Program-made: the position numbers and the translations under genes
Source: an uncultured Ilumatobacter sp.
Lineage (GTDB): Bacteria; Actinomycetota; Acidimicrobiia; Acidimicrobiales; Ilumatobacteraceae
Assembly: GCA_938091165.1 (NCBI GenBank)
Contig: CALKNK010000037.1
Location: forward strand, 1 to 26,651
DNA length: 26,651 nucleotides
Direction of reading: 5' to 3'
In this document: one piece after another, positions 14,638-22,302 of the stretch
Layout: each line of letters opens with the position of its first letter
Position numbering within the stretch: position 1 is the stretch's first letter
Notes under the pieces: model-generated
Databases searched by the model: none
What the model saw: the letters and a program-made list of their open reading frames with translations, nothing else
What the model was told of the DNA's origin: nothing

Positions 14638-16218
14638 TCAGCCGGCGACGATGGGTTCGAGCGTGAGCTCTGGCTCATTTTGCTCGATGCGCTGCAGGGC
14701 ATACTTGTTTTCGAACAGCGCGACCATGTCGCCGCTGAATCGGGCGAGGATGCGAACGCCCGGCTTCTCGCGCAACTTGTCAGCCGACTCTTTGTCGGTC
14801 ACTCGGATCGCCTGATACGGGGCCGGTGAAATCTCGATCGGAGCGTTGAACTCGAACTCGAGTCGATTGGCAAACACATCGAATTGGAGCTGACCGACTG
14901 CTGCCAGCACCGGTGAGGCGTCACCCCAGTCCGGATCCTTCAGCACCTGGACCACACCCTCTTCGTTGAGCTGCGCAAGGCCCTTGCGGAACTGCTTCGA
15001 CTTGCCGGTGTCGACCGGACGGGCAGTGGCGAACACCTCGGGGGCGAACGAGGGGATCGGAGGGAACTTCACCCTGGGGCCGGTCTCGTCGAACAGCGAA
15101 TCGCCGATGTTGAGGCCGGTGGCGTTGACCAGACCGACAACGTCGCCGGGGAACGCCTCGTCGATGGTGGTGCGCTCGGCACCGAACACGGTCGACGCGT
15201 ACTTCGTGGCAAACGGCTTACCGGTGCGCTCGCAGGTCATGACCATGCCACGATCGAACTGGCCCGAGCAGATCCGGGCAAAGGCAATGCGGTCGCGATG
15301 GTTCTTGTCCATGTTGGCCTGCACTTTGAACACGAACGCCGACACCGGCGAGTCGAGTGGCCGAGGCTCATTGTTGACGTCGAGGCGGGGAGTCGGCGCA
15401 GGTGCGAGGTCGACGATGGCGTCGAGCAGGTGCCTGACACCGAAGTTGGTCAGGGCTGACCCGGCGAACACCGGTGTCGACTCGCCGGCGAGAAACGATG
15501 GCATATCGACAACGGCCTCCATTGCGCTCAGCAGCGCGGTCTCCTCAGCAGCCTTTCCCCACTCCTTGCCTTCTTCGGTCGCAGCGCGCGCAGCCGGGAC
15601 GTCTTCCTCCGGGGCGATCTGGGACCCACGAGCGGTGCGGGTGAAACGGGTGAAGATGTCCGTGCGGCGATCGATGACGCCGCGCAAATCACCGAAGGAG
15701 CCGACAGGCCATGTCGCCGGCGTCGGGCGGAGACCGATCTGGGCTTCGATCATGTCGAGGAGTTCGAGTGGCTCGATGCCGGGCCGGTCGAGCTTGTTAA
15801 GAAACGTGATGACCGGGAGGTTGCGTGAGCGGCACACCTCGAACAATTTCAACGTCTGCGGCTCGATGCCTTTCGCCGCATCGAGCACCATCACTACAGC
15901 GTCAACAGCAGACAGGACCCGGTAGGTGTCCTCGGAGAAGTCCCGGTGGCCCGGCGTGTCGAGCAGGTTGAGCTCGTAGCCGCGGTACGGGAAGTTCAAT
16001 GCCGTGGAGGTGATCGAAATGCCGCGCTTCTGCTCCATGTCCATCCAGTCCGATGTCGCCGACCGGCGACCTTCGTGCGCCTTGACGGCACCGCCTGAGG
16101 TGATGGCCCCGGCGTAGAGGAGAAACTTCTCGGTCAGCGTGGTCTTGCCCGCGTCAGGGTGGCTGATGATGGCAAACGTTCGACGTTTACTCGCTTCATT
16201 CACGACCTGGATAGACAC
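14638..16218 (-). CDS. prfC: Peptide chain release factor 3
   Basis: A 526-residue translational GTPase, RF3, which recycles RF1/RF2 from the ribosome after peptide release. GTPase motifs are clear: ISHPDAGKTT (G1) near residue 18, the GISITST switch I region near residue 66, DTPGH (G3) and NKLD (G4). DWMDMEQKRGISI and the C-terminal QLQFDVFANRLEFEF block separate RF3 from EF-G. The length is the family norm. The start is GTG 16218, with a TANNNT hexamer 8 nt upstream and no ribosome binding site. It is convergent with the split sulfatase and the decayed remnant. Confidence 0.95.
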   Translation of the reverse strand: MSIQVVNEASKRRTFAIISHPDAGKTTLTEKFLLYAGAITSGGAVKAHEGRRSATSDWMDMEQKRGISITSTALNFPYRGYELNLLDTPGHRDFSEDTYRVLSAVDAVVMVLDAAKGIEPQTLKLFEVCRSRNLPVITFLNKLDRPGIEPLELLDMIEAQIGLRPTPATWPVGSFGDLRGVIDRRTDIFTRFTRTARGSQIAPEEDVPAARAATEEGKEWGKAAEETALLSAMEAVVDMPSFLAGESTPVFAGSALTNFGVRHLLDAIVDLAPAPTPRLDVNNEPRPLDSPVSAFVFKVQANMDKNHRDRIAFARICSGQFDRGMVMTCERTGKPFATKYASTVFGAERTTIDEAFPGDVVGLVNATGLNIGDSLFDETGPRVKFPPIPSFAPEVFATARPVDTGKSKQFRKGLAQLNEEGVVQVLKDPDWGDASPVLAAVGQLQFDVFANRLEFEFNAPIEISPAPYQAIRVTDKESADKLREKPGVRILARFSGDMVALFENKYALQRIEQNEPELTLEPIVAG

Positions 16219-16226
16219 GGCGGTTC

Positions 16227-16232
16227 ACGCTA
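16227..16232 (-). promoter_or_regulatory. Candidate leaderless -10 element of prfC
   Basis: On the minus strand this reads TAGCGT, matching TANNNT, 8 nt before the GTG start at 16218. Together with the missing ribosome binding site this suggests a leaderless or near-leaderless message. Confidence 0.4.
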
Positions 16233-16335
16233 CCGACCGCGCCGCCAATGGGGTCGGGCGCCTTCGTAACTTGCCCAGGTAGACCTGCGGAGCCAATCGA
16301 CTGGCTCGATTGCGAAGTGCGAATCGAGGACCGGA

Positions 16336-17769
16336 TCAACCGCGGTAGGGCAGGTCGTACTCGGCCAACGTCGCTGGGTCGGAGGGGTCAACGTCGGAGA
16401 GCGTGACGGGGTCGTCAACGCGTCCGATGGGGCGTGTTCCGACGCCGACGATGCCGCTGGCCTGGTCGCCCAGGTCGATTCGGCCCGCTTCAACACGCGC
16501 GAGCAGCTCGGCGACGATGTCGGGGTGATGGTCCGACACGTCGGTCACCTCGCCAACGTCGCTGGCCAGGTCGTACAGCTCGAATAGCTCGGTCCCGCCC
16601 TTGCGGACATGGAGTTTCCAGCGGCCGACGCGCACCGCCTCGATGTTTGCGCCACCAATGAAGAAGAAACAGCGATCTGCGTCAACAGGCGGGCCGTCGA
16701 GACCGATCAACTCTGAGATGTCAGCGCCATCAAGGAGACGGTCGACAGGAACCGGCGCGCCAGTGAGCCGACCGAGCGTGGGCAAGAGGTCGAGCGCCGA
16801 GGTCATCTCGGTGACCCGTGTGCCGGGAGCGATTCGCCCCGGCCACCGGACCAGACAGGGTACGCGCTGGCCGCCCTCCCAGGTGGTGCCCTTCGCAGCT
16901 CGGAGCGGAGCGTTGCTACCGGCACCGTCTGGCCCCGGGGCGAGCGCACCGTTGTCGCTGGTGAAGATGATGAGCGTGTTGTCGGTGAGGCCCTGTCGTT
17001 CGAGTTCCTCGACGATGACTGCCATCGCCCAGTCGATGCTGGCAACGGCGGCCCCGTACGCTCCGTTGCGGGACTGCTCCTGGAACTGCTCCTCTACGTA
17101 GATCGGGACGTGCACGTACATGTGCGCCAGATACAAGAAGAATGGAGTGTCGCTGTGCTCGCGAATGAACTGCGTCGACCGTTCCACATAGCGCCGGGTC
17201 AGGGATGCCTGGTCGGGCTGACACTCGATGAGTTCGTTGCCCTCCATGAGGGGAAGCGGGGGCCACTTGAGTTCGAAGTCCATCCCCGCGGCTTGAATGC
17301 GCTGGTTCAGTTCGTCAAGCGTTGGCTGGCCGGCGGCTGTGGCCTGGCGCCCCATGTCGTTGCTGTACGGCAGCCCGAACCATTCGTCGAAGCCATGATT
17401 CGTCGGGAGAAATTCAGGTTGATCGCCGCAGTGCCACTTGCCGACAGCGAGCGTCGCGTATCCGGCGTCACGCAACATCGACGCAATGGTCACCTCGTGG
17501 GGGTGCAAACCGACACCCTGTCCGGGGAACAACACGCGCATGTTGTTCATCGGTTCACCGCCGAACCCGATTCGTGTCGGGTAACTGCCGGTCAACATCG
17601 CTGCTCGGGACGGAGAGCAGACCGGCGAGGCCATGTAGAAGTCCGTGAAATGAGCCCCCTCGGCGGCGAGGGTGTCGAGCGCTGGTGTGTCATGGAGCTC
17701 GGAGCCGTAGCAGCCGAGGTCGCCGTACCCGAGGTCGTCGCAGTTGATGAGCACAATGTTGGGAGTCAT
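16336..17769 (-). CDS. Sulfatase (arylsulfatase A-like)
   Basis: An intact 477-residue sulfatase hydrolysing sulfate esters. The N-terminal NIVLINCDDLGYGDLGCYG holds the metal-binding Asp11-Asp12; PVCSPSRAAMLTG has Cys51 as the formylglycine site, which needs a formylglycine-generating enzyme not seen here. VGKWHCG supplies the catalytic Lys/His and IIFTSDNGA the second metal pair. The C-terminal ~150 residues form the usual substrate-pocket domain with ELYDLASDVGEVTDV. No signal peptide is evident from ATG 17769, suggesting a cytoplasmic enzyme, unlike many secreted sulfatases. The frame stays open to 17919, but the extra residues are not family-like. Substrate unknown. It is distinct from the split sulfatase 2 kb away. 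Confidence 0.93.
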   Translation of the reverse strand: MTPNIVLINCDDLGYGDLGCYGSELHDTPALDTLAAEGAHFTDFYMASPVCSPSRAAMLTGSYPTRIGFGGEPMNNMRVLFPGQGVGLHPHEVTIASMLRDAGYATLAVGKWHCGDQPEFLPTNHGFDEWFGLPYSNDMGRQATAAGQPTLDELNQRIQAAGMDFELKWPPLPLMEGNELIECQPDQASLTRRYVERSTQFIREHSDTPFFLYLAHMYVHVPIYVEEQFQEQSRNGAYGAAVASIDWAMAVIVEELERQGLTDNTLIIFTSDNGALAPGPDGAGSNAPLRAAKGTTWEGGQRVPCLVRWPGRIAPGTRVTEMTSALDLLPTLGRLTGAPVPVDRLLDGADISELIGLDGPPVDADRCFFFIGGANIEAVRVGRWKLHVRKGGTELFELYDLASDVGEVTDVSDHHPDIVAELLARVEAGRIDLGDQASGIVGVGTRPIGRVDDPVTLSDVDPSDPATLAEYDLPYRG

Positions 17770-17922
17770 GGGTTCGCTTTCGAGAACGAGGTCCCGTCGG
17801 TTGACGTGCGCGTCGGGACGAATCGATCGTAGAAGGTGCTCCTCCGACGTCGGCCAGCGGGCCGACCTGCGACCGTTCCGCATGAGTAGTCCTGGAGTGG
17901 GCTGATCGGTCAAGATCACTAT

Positions 17923-18705
17923 GTGTCAGTCGAACCCCGCCACACATCTTCCGAGCTTCCGGTAGGAACCGAAACCGCTCGGAGTCTGATCTCGGCAGCA
18001 GAGCGCATCGTTGTGTTGACAGGCGCGGGCATCTCGACGGACTCCGGGATCCCCGACTTCCGCGGGCCGAACGGCGTGTGGACGAAGAACCCGGCAGCGG
18101 AGAAGGCGTCGAACCTGCAGAACTATCTTTCCGATCCGGACTTGCGCAAAGTCGCATGGCAGAACCGACTGACGACACCTGCGTGGACCGCAGAACCCAA
18201 CCAGGGTCATGCTGCCATTGTCGAGTTCGAGCGCCGTGGTCAACTCCACGCAGTGGTGACGCAGAACATCGACGGGCTGCATCAGAAGGCAGGGACCGAC
18301 CCCGACAAGGTGGTCGAAGTGCACGGCACCGTGTGGTTCACGCGCTGTTGGGACTGTGCTGATCAACGTCCGATGGCGCAAAGCTTGACCAGGGTGCGTG
18401 CGGGCGATGTCGATCCGGCATGTCTGGAGTGTGGCGGGATCCTGAAGAGCGACACGATCAGCTTCGGACAGGCGCTTGTCCCCGAGGTCATCGATCGGGC
18501 GCTCCAGGTCAGCGAAGAGTGCGATGTGCTGCTCGCCGTCGGTTCGACACTCAGCGTCTTTCCGGTGGCCAACTGCGTCCCACGTGCCAAAGCAGCGAAT
18601 GCTCGAGTCATCATTGTCAACGGTGAGGAGACCCGAATGGACCGGTTTGCAGATCACCTGCTCGTTGGCCAGATCGGCGCCGTCCTCCCGGCACTCCTCG
18701 CCTGA
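17923..18705 (+). CDS. Sir2-family NAD-dependent protein deacylase
   Basis: A 260-residue sirtuin removing acyl groups from lysines with NAD. The NAD-binding segment GAGIS (34-38) with GIPDFRG follows the N-terminal helix, then TQNIDGLHQ (113-121) and the catalytic His134 in VHGT. A structural zinc site is formed by Cys142/Cys145 and Cys167/Cys170. GSTLSVFPVA and the final VNGEET block complete the Rossmann domain. The zinc and catalytic residues are all intact. The start is GTG 17923; CAAGAT 7 nt upstream is an imperfect -10. It is divergent from the sulfatase gene. A two-part hairpin follows its stop by 6 nt. Targets such as acetyl-CoA synthetase are typical for bacterial sirtuins, but none is encoded here. 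Confidence 0.94.
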   Translation: MSVEPRHTSSELPVGTETARSLISAAERIVVLTGAGISTDSGIPDFRGPNGVWTKNPAAEKASNLQNYLSDPDLRKVAWQNRLTTPAWTAEPNQGHAAIVEFERRGQLHAVVTQNIDGLHQKAGTDPDKVVEVHGTVWFTRCWDCADQRPMAQSLTRVRAGDVDPACLECGGILKSDTISFGQALVPEVIDRALQVSEECDVLLAVGSTLSVFPVANCVPRAKAANARVIIVNGEETRMDRFADHLLVGQIGAVLPALLA

Positions 18706-18711
18706 CCTAAT

Positions 18712-18765
18712 CCGTTTGCGTACCCGTGGCATATCGCCGGCGAAATGCCACCGGCATACAAACGG
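18712..18765 (+). terminator. Two-part inverted repeat after the sirtuin gene
   Basis: CCGTTTG (18712-18718) pairs with CAAACGG (18759-18765), and nested within it GTGGCAT (18726-18732) pairs with ATGCCAC (18745-18751). The two stems are separated by 7 nt on each side. The 12-nt apical loop contains the self-complementary CGCCGGCG. It starts 6 nt after the sir2 stop and lacks a T-tract. It is best read as a 3'-end structure or terminator. Confidence 0.5.
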
Positions 18766-18819
18766 TGGTTGCGGCGCGGTACCCGCTCATTCCCGACCCA
18801 ACAGGTCAACTATCGGCGG

Positions 18820-18825
18820 TAGGCT
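18820..18825 (+). promoter_or_regulatory. Candidate leaderless -10 element of the rhodanese-MoeB gene
   Basis: TAGGCT matches TANNNT and ends 6 nt before ATG 18832. No ribosome binding site is present, so a leaderless transcript is likely. A -35 box is not obvious. Confidence 0.5.
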
Positions 18826-18831
18826 TTTTCA

Positions 18832-20001
18832 ATGGCAACGTTCCGAGACCTTCTCTCCGCCGCAAAGTCCGAAATCAACGAAGTCGACACCGACGGTGCA
18901 GCGGCTGCGATCGCCGGCGGAGCGCTCGTCCTTGACGTCCGCGAACCCGACGAATTTGAGGAAGGTGCGTTGCAGAACGCGATCCACATTCCGCGTGGTC
19001 ATCTCGAGGCGCAGATCGAGGGACGCATCGTCGACAAGTCCGCTGCGATCGTGGCGTACTGCGCAGGTGGTGTCCGCTCGGCCTTTGCGGCCAAGACCCT
19101 TGGCGAACTCGGGTATTCCAACGTCGTCTCGATGGAAGGCGGCTACGGCCGGTGGAAGGACGAGGGGCGCGACTGGAAGAAGCCCGTCACGCTGACTCCC
19201 GAGCAGAACAACCGCTACAAGCGCCACCTGCTGCTGCCCGAGGTCGGGGTCGCAGGTCAGACAAAGTTGCTCGACGCCAAGGTACTGATGCTCGGCGCAG
19301 GTGGGCTGGGCTCGCCAGCAGCGCTCTACCTCGCTGCTGCAGGCGTCGGAACGATCGGCATCGTCGACATGGATGACGTCGACTCGTCGAATTTGCAGCG
19401 ACAGATCCTCCACAACATCGACCGCATCGGCGACCGCAAGGTCGACTCAGCGAAGAAGACCTTGACGATGCTCAACCCGGACGTCAACGTCGTCACCTAC
19501 GACACGCGGCTCGACGCCTCAAACATCATGGATATCCTTGATGGCTACGACGTGGTCGTCGATGGCGCCGACAACTTCCCCAGCCGTTACCTCCTCAACG
19601 ACGCGAGCGTGAAGCTTGGTATTCCCGTCGTTCACGGATCGATCTTCCGCTTCGAAGGCATGGTCAGCGTGTTCCACCCAACCGCAGGACCGACCTACCG
19701 CGACATGGTGCCCGAGCCGCCGCCAGCCGAACTCGCGCCGAGCTGTGCCGAGGCCGGCGTGCTCGGCGTGTTGCCTGGCATCATCGGTTCGATCCAAGCG
19801 CTCGAGACGATCAAGGTCATCCTCGATCTGGGCGAGCCGTTGATTGGGCGCATCCTCACTGTCGACACCAACGACATGGAGTTCCGCGTCTTCAACCTGA
19901 AGCCCGACCCCGAGAACGAAGTCACCTACGCGAACCGTGACCGCATCGAGATCAAAGAACTCGACGGCCTCTGCGCGCCTGGCCTGGCTGCTGACCATTG
20001 A
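18832..20001 (+). CDS. moeB: Rhodanese-MoeB/ThiF fusion (sulfur-carrier adenylyltransferase)
   Basis: A 389-residue fusion. Residues ~15-115 are a rhodanese domain with active-site Cys77 in CAGGVR; residues ~125-360 are an E1-like MoeB/ThiF adenylyltransferase with GAGGLGSP (155-162), RQILH, DGADNFPSRYLLND and SCAEAGVLGVLPG (Cys305). Such proteins activate the C-terminus of MoaD- or ThiS-type sulfur carriers with ATP and load sulfur for molybdopterin, thiamine or thio-modification. The order here is rhodanese first, whereas MoeZ has it last. Both Cys pairs that hold zinc in MoeB are missing: the usual CYRC is TYRD (288-291) and the C-terminal CxxC is absent. The partner carrier gene is not in the window, so the pathway is open. 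The start is supported by a leaderless promoter. Confidence 0.9.
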   Translation: MATFRDLLSAAKSEINEVDTDGAAAAIAGGALVLDVREPDEFEEGALQNAIHIPRGHLEAQIEGRIVDKSAAIVAYCAGGVRSAFAAKTLGELGYSNVVSMEGGYGRWKDEGRDWKKPVTLTPEQNNRYKRHLLLPEVGVAGQTKLLDAKVLMLGAGGLGSPAALYLAAAGVGTIGIVDMDDVDSSNLQRQILHNIDRIGDRKVDSAKKTLTMLNPDVNVVTYDTRLDASNIMDILDGYDVVVDGADNFPSRYLLNDASVKLGIPVVHGSIFRFEGMVSVFHPTAGPTYRDMVPEPPPAELAPSCAEAGVLGVLPGIIGSIQALETIKVILDLGEPLIGRILTVDTNDMEFRVFNLKPDPENEVTYANRDRIEIKELDGLCAPGLAADH

Positions 20002-20002
20002 G

Positions 20003-20021
20003 ACCACTGGGGCCACGTGGT
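20003..20021. terminator. Possible bidirectional hairpin between convergent genes
   Basis: ACCAC (20003-20007) and GTGGT (20017-20021) could form a 5-bp stem with a 9-nt loop in the 36-nt gap between the convergent moeB-type and aldolase genes. It is short and without T-tracts; weak evidence. Confidence 0.25.
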
Positions 20022-20037
20022 GGGCTGAGTCAGCGAG

Positions 20038-20826
20038 TCAGGTCAGGAATTCGGGCTCGCGAGCAACGAGCTCGTCCCAGAACGGCTGGAACTGGAACCA
20101 GCCGGCGATGTCGTTGCCCTGAGCCTTGTAACCATCCTCGCAGAGGTGGTCCGGAATCTCGATGGGCTCACCTGCTGATTCGGCGAGCAACTGGCTCTGA
20201 CAGAGGCGCTCGAGTGCGATGAACCACCAGACGGCCGCATCGACTGAACCGCCCGTGGTGATGAGGCCGTGGTTCTGATGAATGAGCGCCTTCTTGGTGC
20301 CGAGTGCCTCGCCCATTGCCCGACCGACTGAGGTGTCGAGCACCACGGCACCGCTGCCCTCGTTACAGAGCGCGATGTCGTTGTAGAACATTGTCGCGTC
20401 CTGGCTGATCATCTTCAGTGGTTTGCCGAGCGTGGAGAACGTGCGTCCATACATCGAATGGGAGTGTGCGGCGGCCATGACGTCGGGCCGTGCCTTGTGG
20501 AGTTCGCTGTGGATCGCAAACGCCGCAGCGTTGACGGGTCGGTCGCCGACGACGACATCACCATTGTGGTCGACGCAGATGAGATCGCTCACGGTCATCA
20601 GCTTGAAGTTGTGGCCGAACGGGTTGACCCAGAAGCGGTCGGTGAACTCGGGGTCGCGAACAGTGACGTGGCCTGCAACACCTTCTGCGAGATGGAGGCG
20701 ACCCATGGTGCGCAGCCCACAGGCGAGGCGCTCCTTGCGGCGCTGACGCTCGGCTTCCATGTCCTCGATCTCCGGAGCAGCCTGCTTCTGGATTGCGGAC
20801 AGTGTTTCCTCGACGGTGTCGGTCAT
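20038..20826 (-). CDS. Class II aldolase/adducin family protein
   Basis: A 262-residue cytoplasmic protein of the class II aldolase/adducin family. The metal-binding histidines are visible in AAAHSHSMYG (His121, His123) and HQNHGLIT (His183/His186), and VNPFGHNFKLM (67-77) fits the substrate-phosphate loop region. Family members include fuculose- and ribulose-phosphate aldolases/epimerases, but this longer version with a 40-residue charged N-terminal helix belongs to the poorly characterised group often fused to or named after adducin; its substrate cannot be named. The start at ATG 20826 is supported by TACAAT 6 nt upstream. The EamA transporter lies 22 nt upstream on the same strand, yet the gene seems to have its own promoter in that gap. 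Confidence 0.9.
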   Translation of the reverse strand: MTDTVEETLSAIQKQAAPEIEDMEAERQRRKERLACGLRTMGRLHLAEGVAGHVTVRDPEFTDRFWVNPFGHNFKLMTVSDLICVDHNGDVVVGDRPVNAAAFAIHSELHKARPDVMAAAHSHSMYGRTFSTLGKPLKMISQDATMFYNDIALCNEGSGAVVLDTSVGRAMGEALGTKKALIHQNHGLITTGGSVDAAVWWFIALERLCQSQLLAESAGEPIEIPDHLCEDGYKAQGNDIAGWFQFQPFWDELVAREPEFLT

Positions 20827-20832
20827 GTTTGA

Positions 20833-20838
20833 ATTGTA
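20833..20838 (-). promoter_or_regulatory. Candidate leaderless -10 element of the aldolase gene
   Basis: On the minus strand this reads TACAAT, a near-ideal -10 hexamer, 6 nt before ATG 20826. It lies inside the 22-nt gap after the EamA gene, so the aldolase gene is probably transcribed on its own as a leaderless mRNA as well as by readthrough. Confidence 0.5.
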
Positions 20839-20848
20839 ACGCCCGAGG

Positions 20849-21763
20849 TCAAGCCGGGTCGGTGCGGACGACCCGCTCGACGCGTTCGATCTCGTCGCGC
20901 TCTTGGACAGCGACGCCCACCAGCACCAATGCGATGCCGATGATGTCGAGCCCGGACGGCTGTTGGTCGAGGGCGGTCCAGCCGATCACTGATGCGGTAA
21001 CGGGCAGGAGGGCCAACAGCAGTGAAAAGCGACGGATGGGAATCCGACGCATGGTGAACTGGTCGATGCCGTATCCAATCGCGTTCGAGAAGACACCCAC
21101 GAGGAGACAGGCCGCGAGAAGTGTGGGGGAGAGCCAGACCGGGCCACTCCACGGAGCGCCGATCGGAGTGGTCGCGATCGCGCCGATGCATAAGCCGAGA
21201 CCGAGGCCGGCGACGCCGCGGTCAACATGTGCGACCCGAGAGCCGAAAACGATGTAGCCAGCCCAGAGTGCTGACGCCAACAGGATGAAGAACAATCCGT
21301 CGAGGTTGTCGGCGACCTCAACGCCGCCGAGAACGACAACGCCGACAATCGCAAAGGCGAGCGCGACACCATTGCGGATGGACCGTGTCGCTATTGCTGC
21401 AACTGTGATGGGGCCAATGAATTCTATGGTGACGCCCTTGCCGAGATCGATGCGATCGATTGCAAGGTAAAAGCAAATGTTCATCAACGCCGTTGTGATA
21501 CCGAACACCGCCACGCTGATCAACTGTGGACGAGTCCAGCCGGAGCGCCAGCCGCGCGACACAACAAGTAGCGCAATAGATGCGCCGATGATTCGAAACC
21601 ATGCAACGGTTTGCGGTTCGACCTGATCAAACAGAAGCACGGCGATTACCGCGCCGATGTACTGCGCCACAGCCGACAACACGAACAGCGCCTCGGGCTG
21701 CGCTTTACTTAGCCAACGGGCGATTGGACCGCCCAATGCCGGGGTTGCCGTTGACGACTGCAT
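20849..21763 (-). CDS. EamA/DMT-family transporter (RhtA-like)
   Basis: A 304-residue membrane protein of the drug/metabolite transporter superfamily with about ten hydrophobic helices in two EamA repeats. The ends are hydrophilic: 25 residues in front and a charged tail (QERDEIERVERVVR). Segments such as YIGAVIAVLLFDQVEP, WFRIIGASIALL, FYLAIDRIDLGKGVTIEFIGP and FSNAIGYGIDQFTMRRIP resemble RhtA, the threonine/homoserine exporter of E. coli, so amino-acid efflux is plausible but unproven. It is divergent from the RidA gene and upstream of the aldolase gene on the same strand. ATG 21763 is the natural start, with no strong ribosome binding site. Confidence 0.88.
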   Translation of the reverse strand: MQSSTATPALGGPIARWLSKAQPEALFVLSAVAQYIGAVIAVLLFDQVEPQTVAWFRIIGASIALLVVSRGWRSGWTRPQLISVAVFGITTALMNICFYLAIDRIDLGKGVTIEFIGPITVAAIATRSIRNGVALAFAIVGVVVLGGVEVADNLDGLFFILLASALWAGYIVFGSRVAHVDRGVAGLGLGLCIGAIATTPIGAPWSGPVWLSPTLLAACLLVGVFSNAIGYGIDQFTMRRIPIRRFSLLLALLPVTASVIGWTALDQQPSGLDIIGIALVLVGVAVQERDEIERVERVVRTDPA

Positions 21764-21792
21764 CTCGTCAGTGTGGCCGAATCGTCACAAAA

Positions 21793-21814
21793 GGGGTCAA
21801 ACCCCGCTTATCTT
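21793..21814 (+). promoter_or_regulatory. Candidate promoter and palindromic operator before the RidA gene
   Basis: TATCTT at 21809-21814 is a fair -10 element for the RidA-family gene, giving a leader of about 20 nt. Just upstream, GGGG-TCAAA-CCCC (21793-21805) is a small perfect palindrome in what would be the spacer, a usual place for a repressor site. It lies in the 75-nt gap between divergent genes. Weak without binding data. Confidence 0.25.
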
Positions 21815-21838
21815 GCGTGGCTACGCGACACTACAAGA

Positions 21839-22222
21839 GTGCAAAAGTCCGTGAATCCGTCGTCCATCGCCGATCCTGCGGCGAATTATCACCACGCTGT
21901 ATTGGTGGAGAATCCAACTCGTTGGCTCCACACGTCCGGAGTCGTGCCGACCGCACCGGATGGGTCGACGCCGAACACGTTGGAGGTTCAAGCGAAAGTC
22001 GTGTGGGACAATATTGCAGCAATGCTCGCAGCCGCTGACATGTTGGCGCTCAATATCGTGTCGGTAACCACGTATGTGGTGAGCGGCGAACCGCTGGGCC
22101 CAGTCATGGCTGCACGAGACGCATTTCTTGGCGACCATCGGGCTGCAAGCACACTCGTTACGGTTCCTCAACTCGCGCAGCCTCAATGGCGAATGGAAGT
22201 CGCCGTCGTGGCCGCGAATTGA
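21839..22222 (+). CDS. RidA/YjgF-family protein
   Basis: A 127-residue protein of the RidA family, which hydrolyses reactive enamine/imine intermediates from PLP enzymes or acts as a related deaminase. Typical segments are NYHHAVLVE, LHTSGVVPTAPDG, QAKVVWDNIAAMLAAADM, VSVTTYVV, RDAFLGDHRAASTLVTVPQLA and the final WRMEVAVVAA. The conserved Arg of RidA that binds the substrate carboxylate (usually near residue 105, in RxxV) is not in its classical context here, so this may be an Rid subgroup rather than true RidA. The start is uncertain: GTG 21839 fits the family length. GTG 21851 is possible; the open frame to 21773 adds unrelated residues. It precedes the mutase gene by 80 nt, with an independent promoter between. 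Confidence 0.85.
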   Translation: MQKSVNPSSIADPAANYHHAVLVENPTRWLHTSGVVPTAPDGSTPNTLEVQAKVVWDNIAAMLAAADMLALNIVSVTTYVVSGEPLGPVMAARDAFLGDHRAASTLVTVPQLAQPQWRMEVAVVAAN

Positions 22223-22230
22223 CCGCATGC

Positions 22231-22260
22231 GACTACTTGACAGACGACTACTTGACAGAC
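22231..22260 (+). repeat. Perfect 15-bp tandem duplication before the mutase gene
   Basis: GACTACTTGACAGAC occurs twice head to tail (22231-22245 and 22246-22260). Each copy contains TTGACA, the ideal -35 hexamer (22237-22242 and 22252-22257). The spacing to the likely -10 at 22291 is too long for a normal promoter, so the copies may be regulator sites or a recent slippage event. Confidence 0.8.
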
Positions 22261-22290
22261 GACGACATGGTGTCAGGCATCGTGCCGTCC

Positions 22291-22296
22291 TACGAT
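22291..22296 (+). promoter_or_regulatory. Candidate leaderless -10 element of the mutase gene
   Basis: TACGAT fits TANNNT and ends 6 nt before ATG 22303. No ribosome binding site is visible between, in keeping with a leaderless transcript. Confidence 0.5.
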
Positions 22297-22302
22297 CAAT
22301 GA

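Noticed and set aside
14966..15925. Long open frame (319 codons) antisense to prfC
   Set aside because: It lies wholly opposite a clear RF3 gene and has Ser/Arg/Thr-rich composition typical of the reverse strand of high-GC genes.
17110..17832. 240-codon open frame antisense to the intact sulfatase
   Set aside because: It is the opposite strand of a well-conserved gene and resembles no family.
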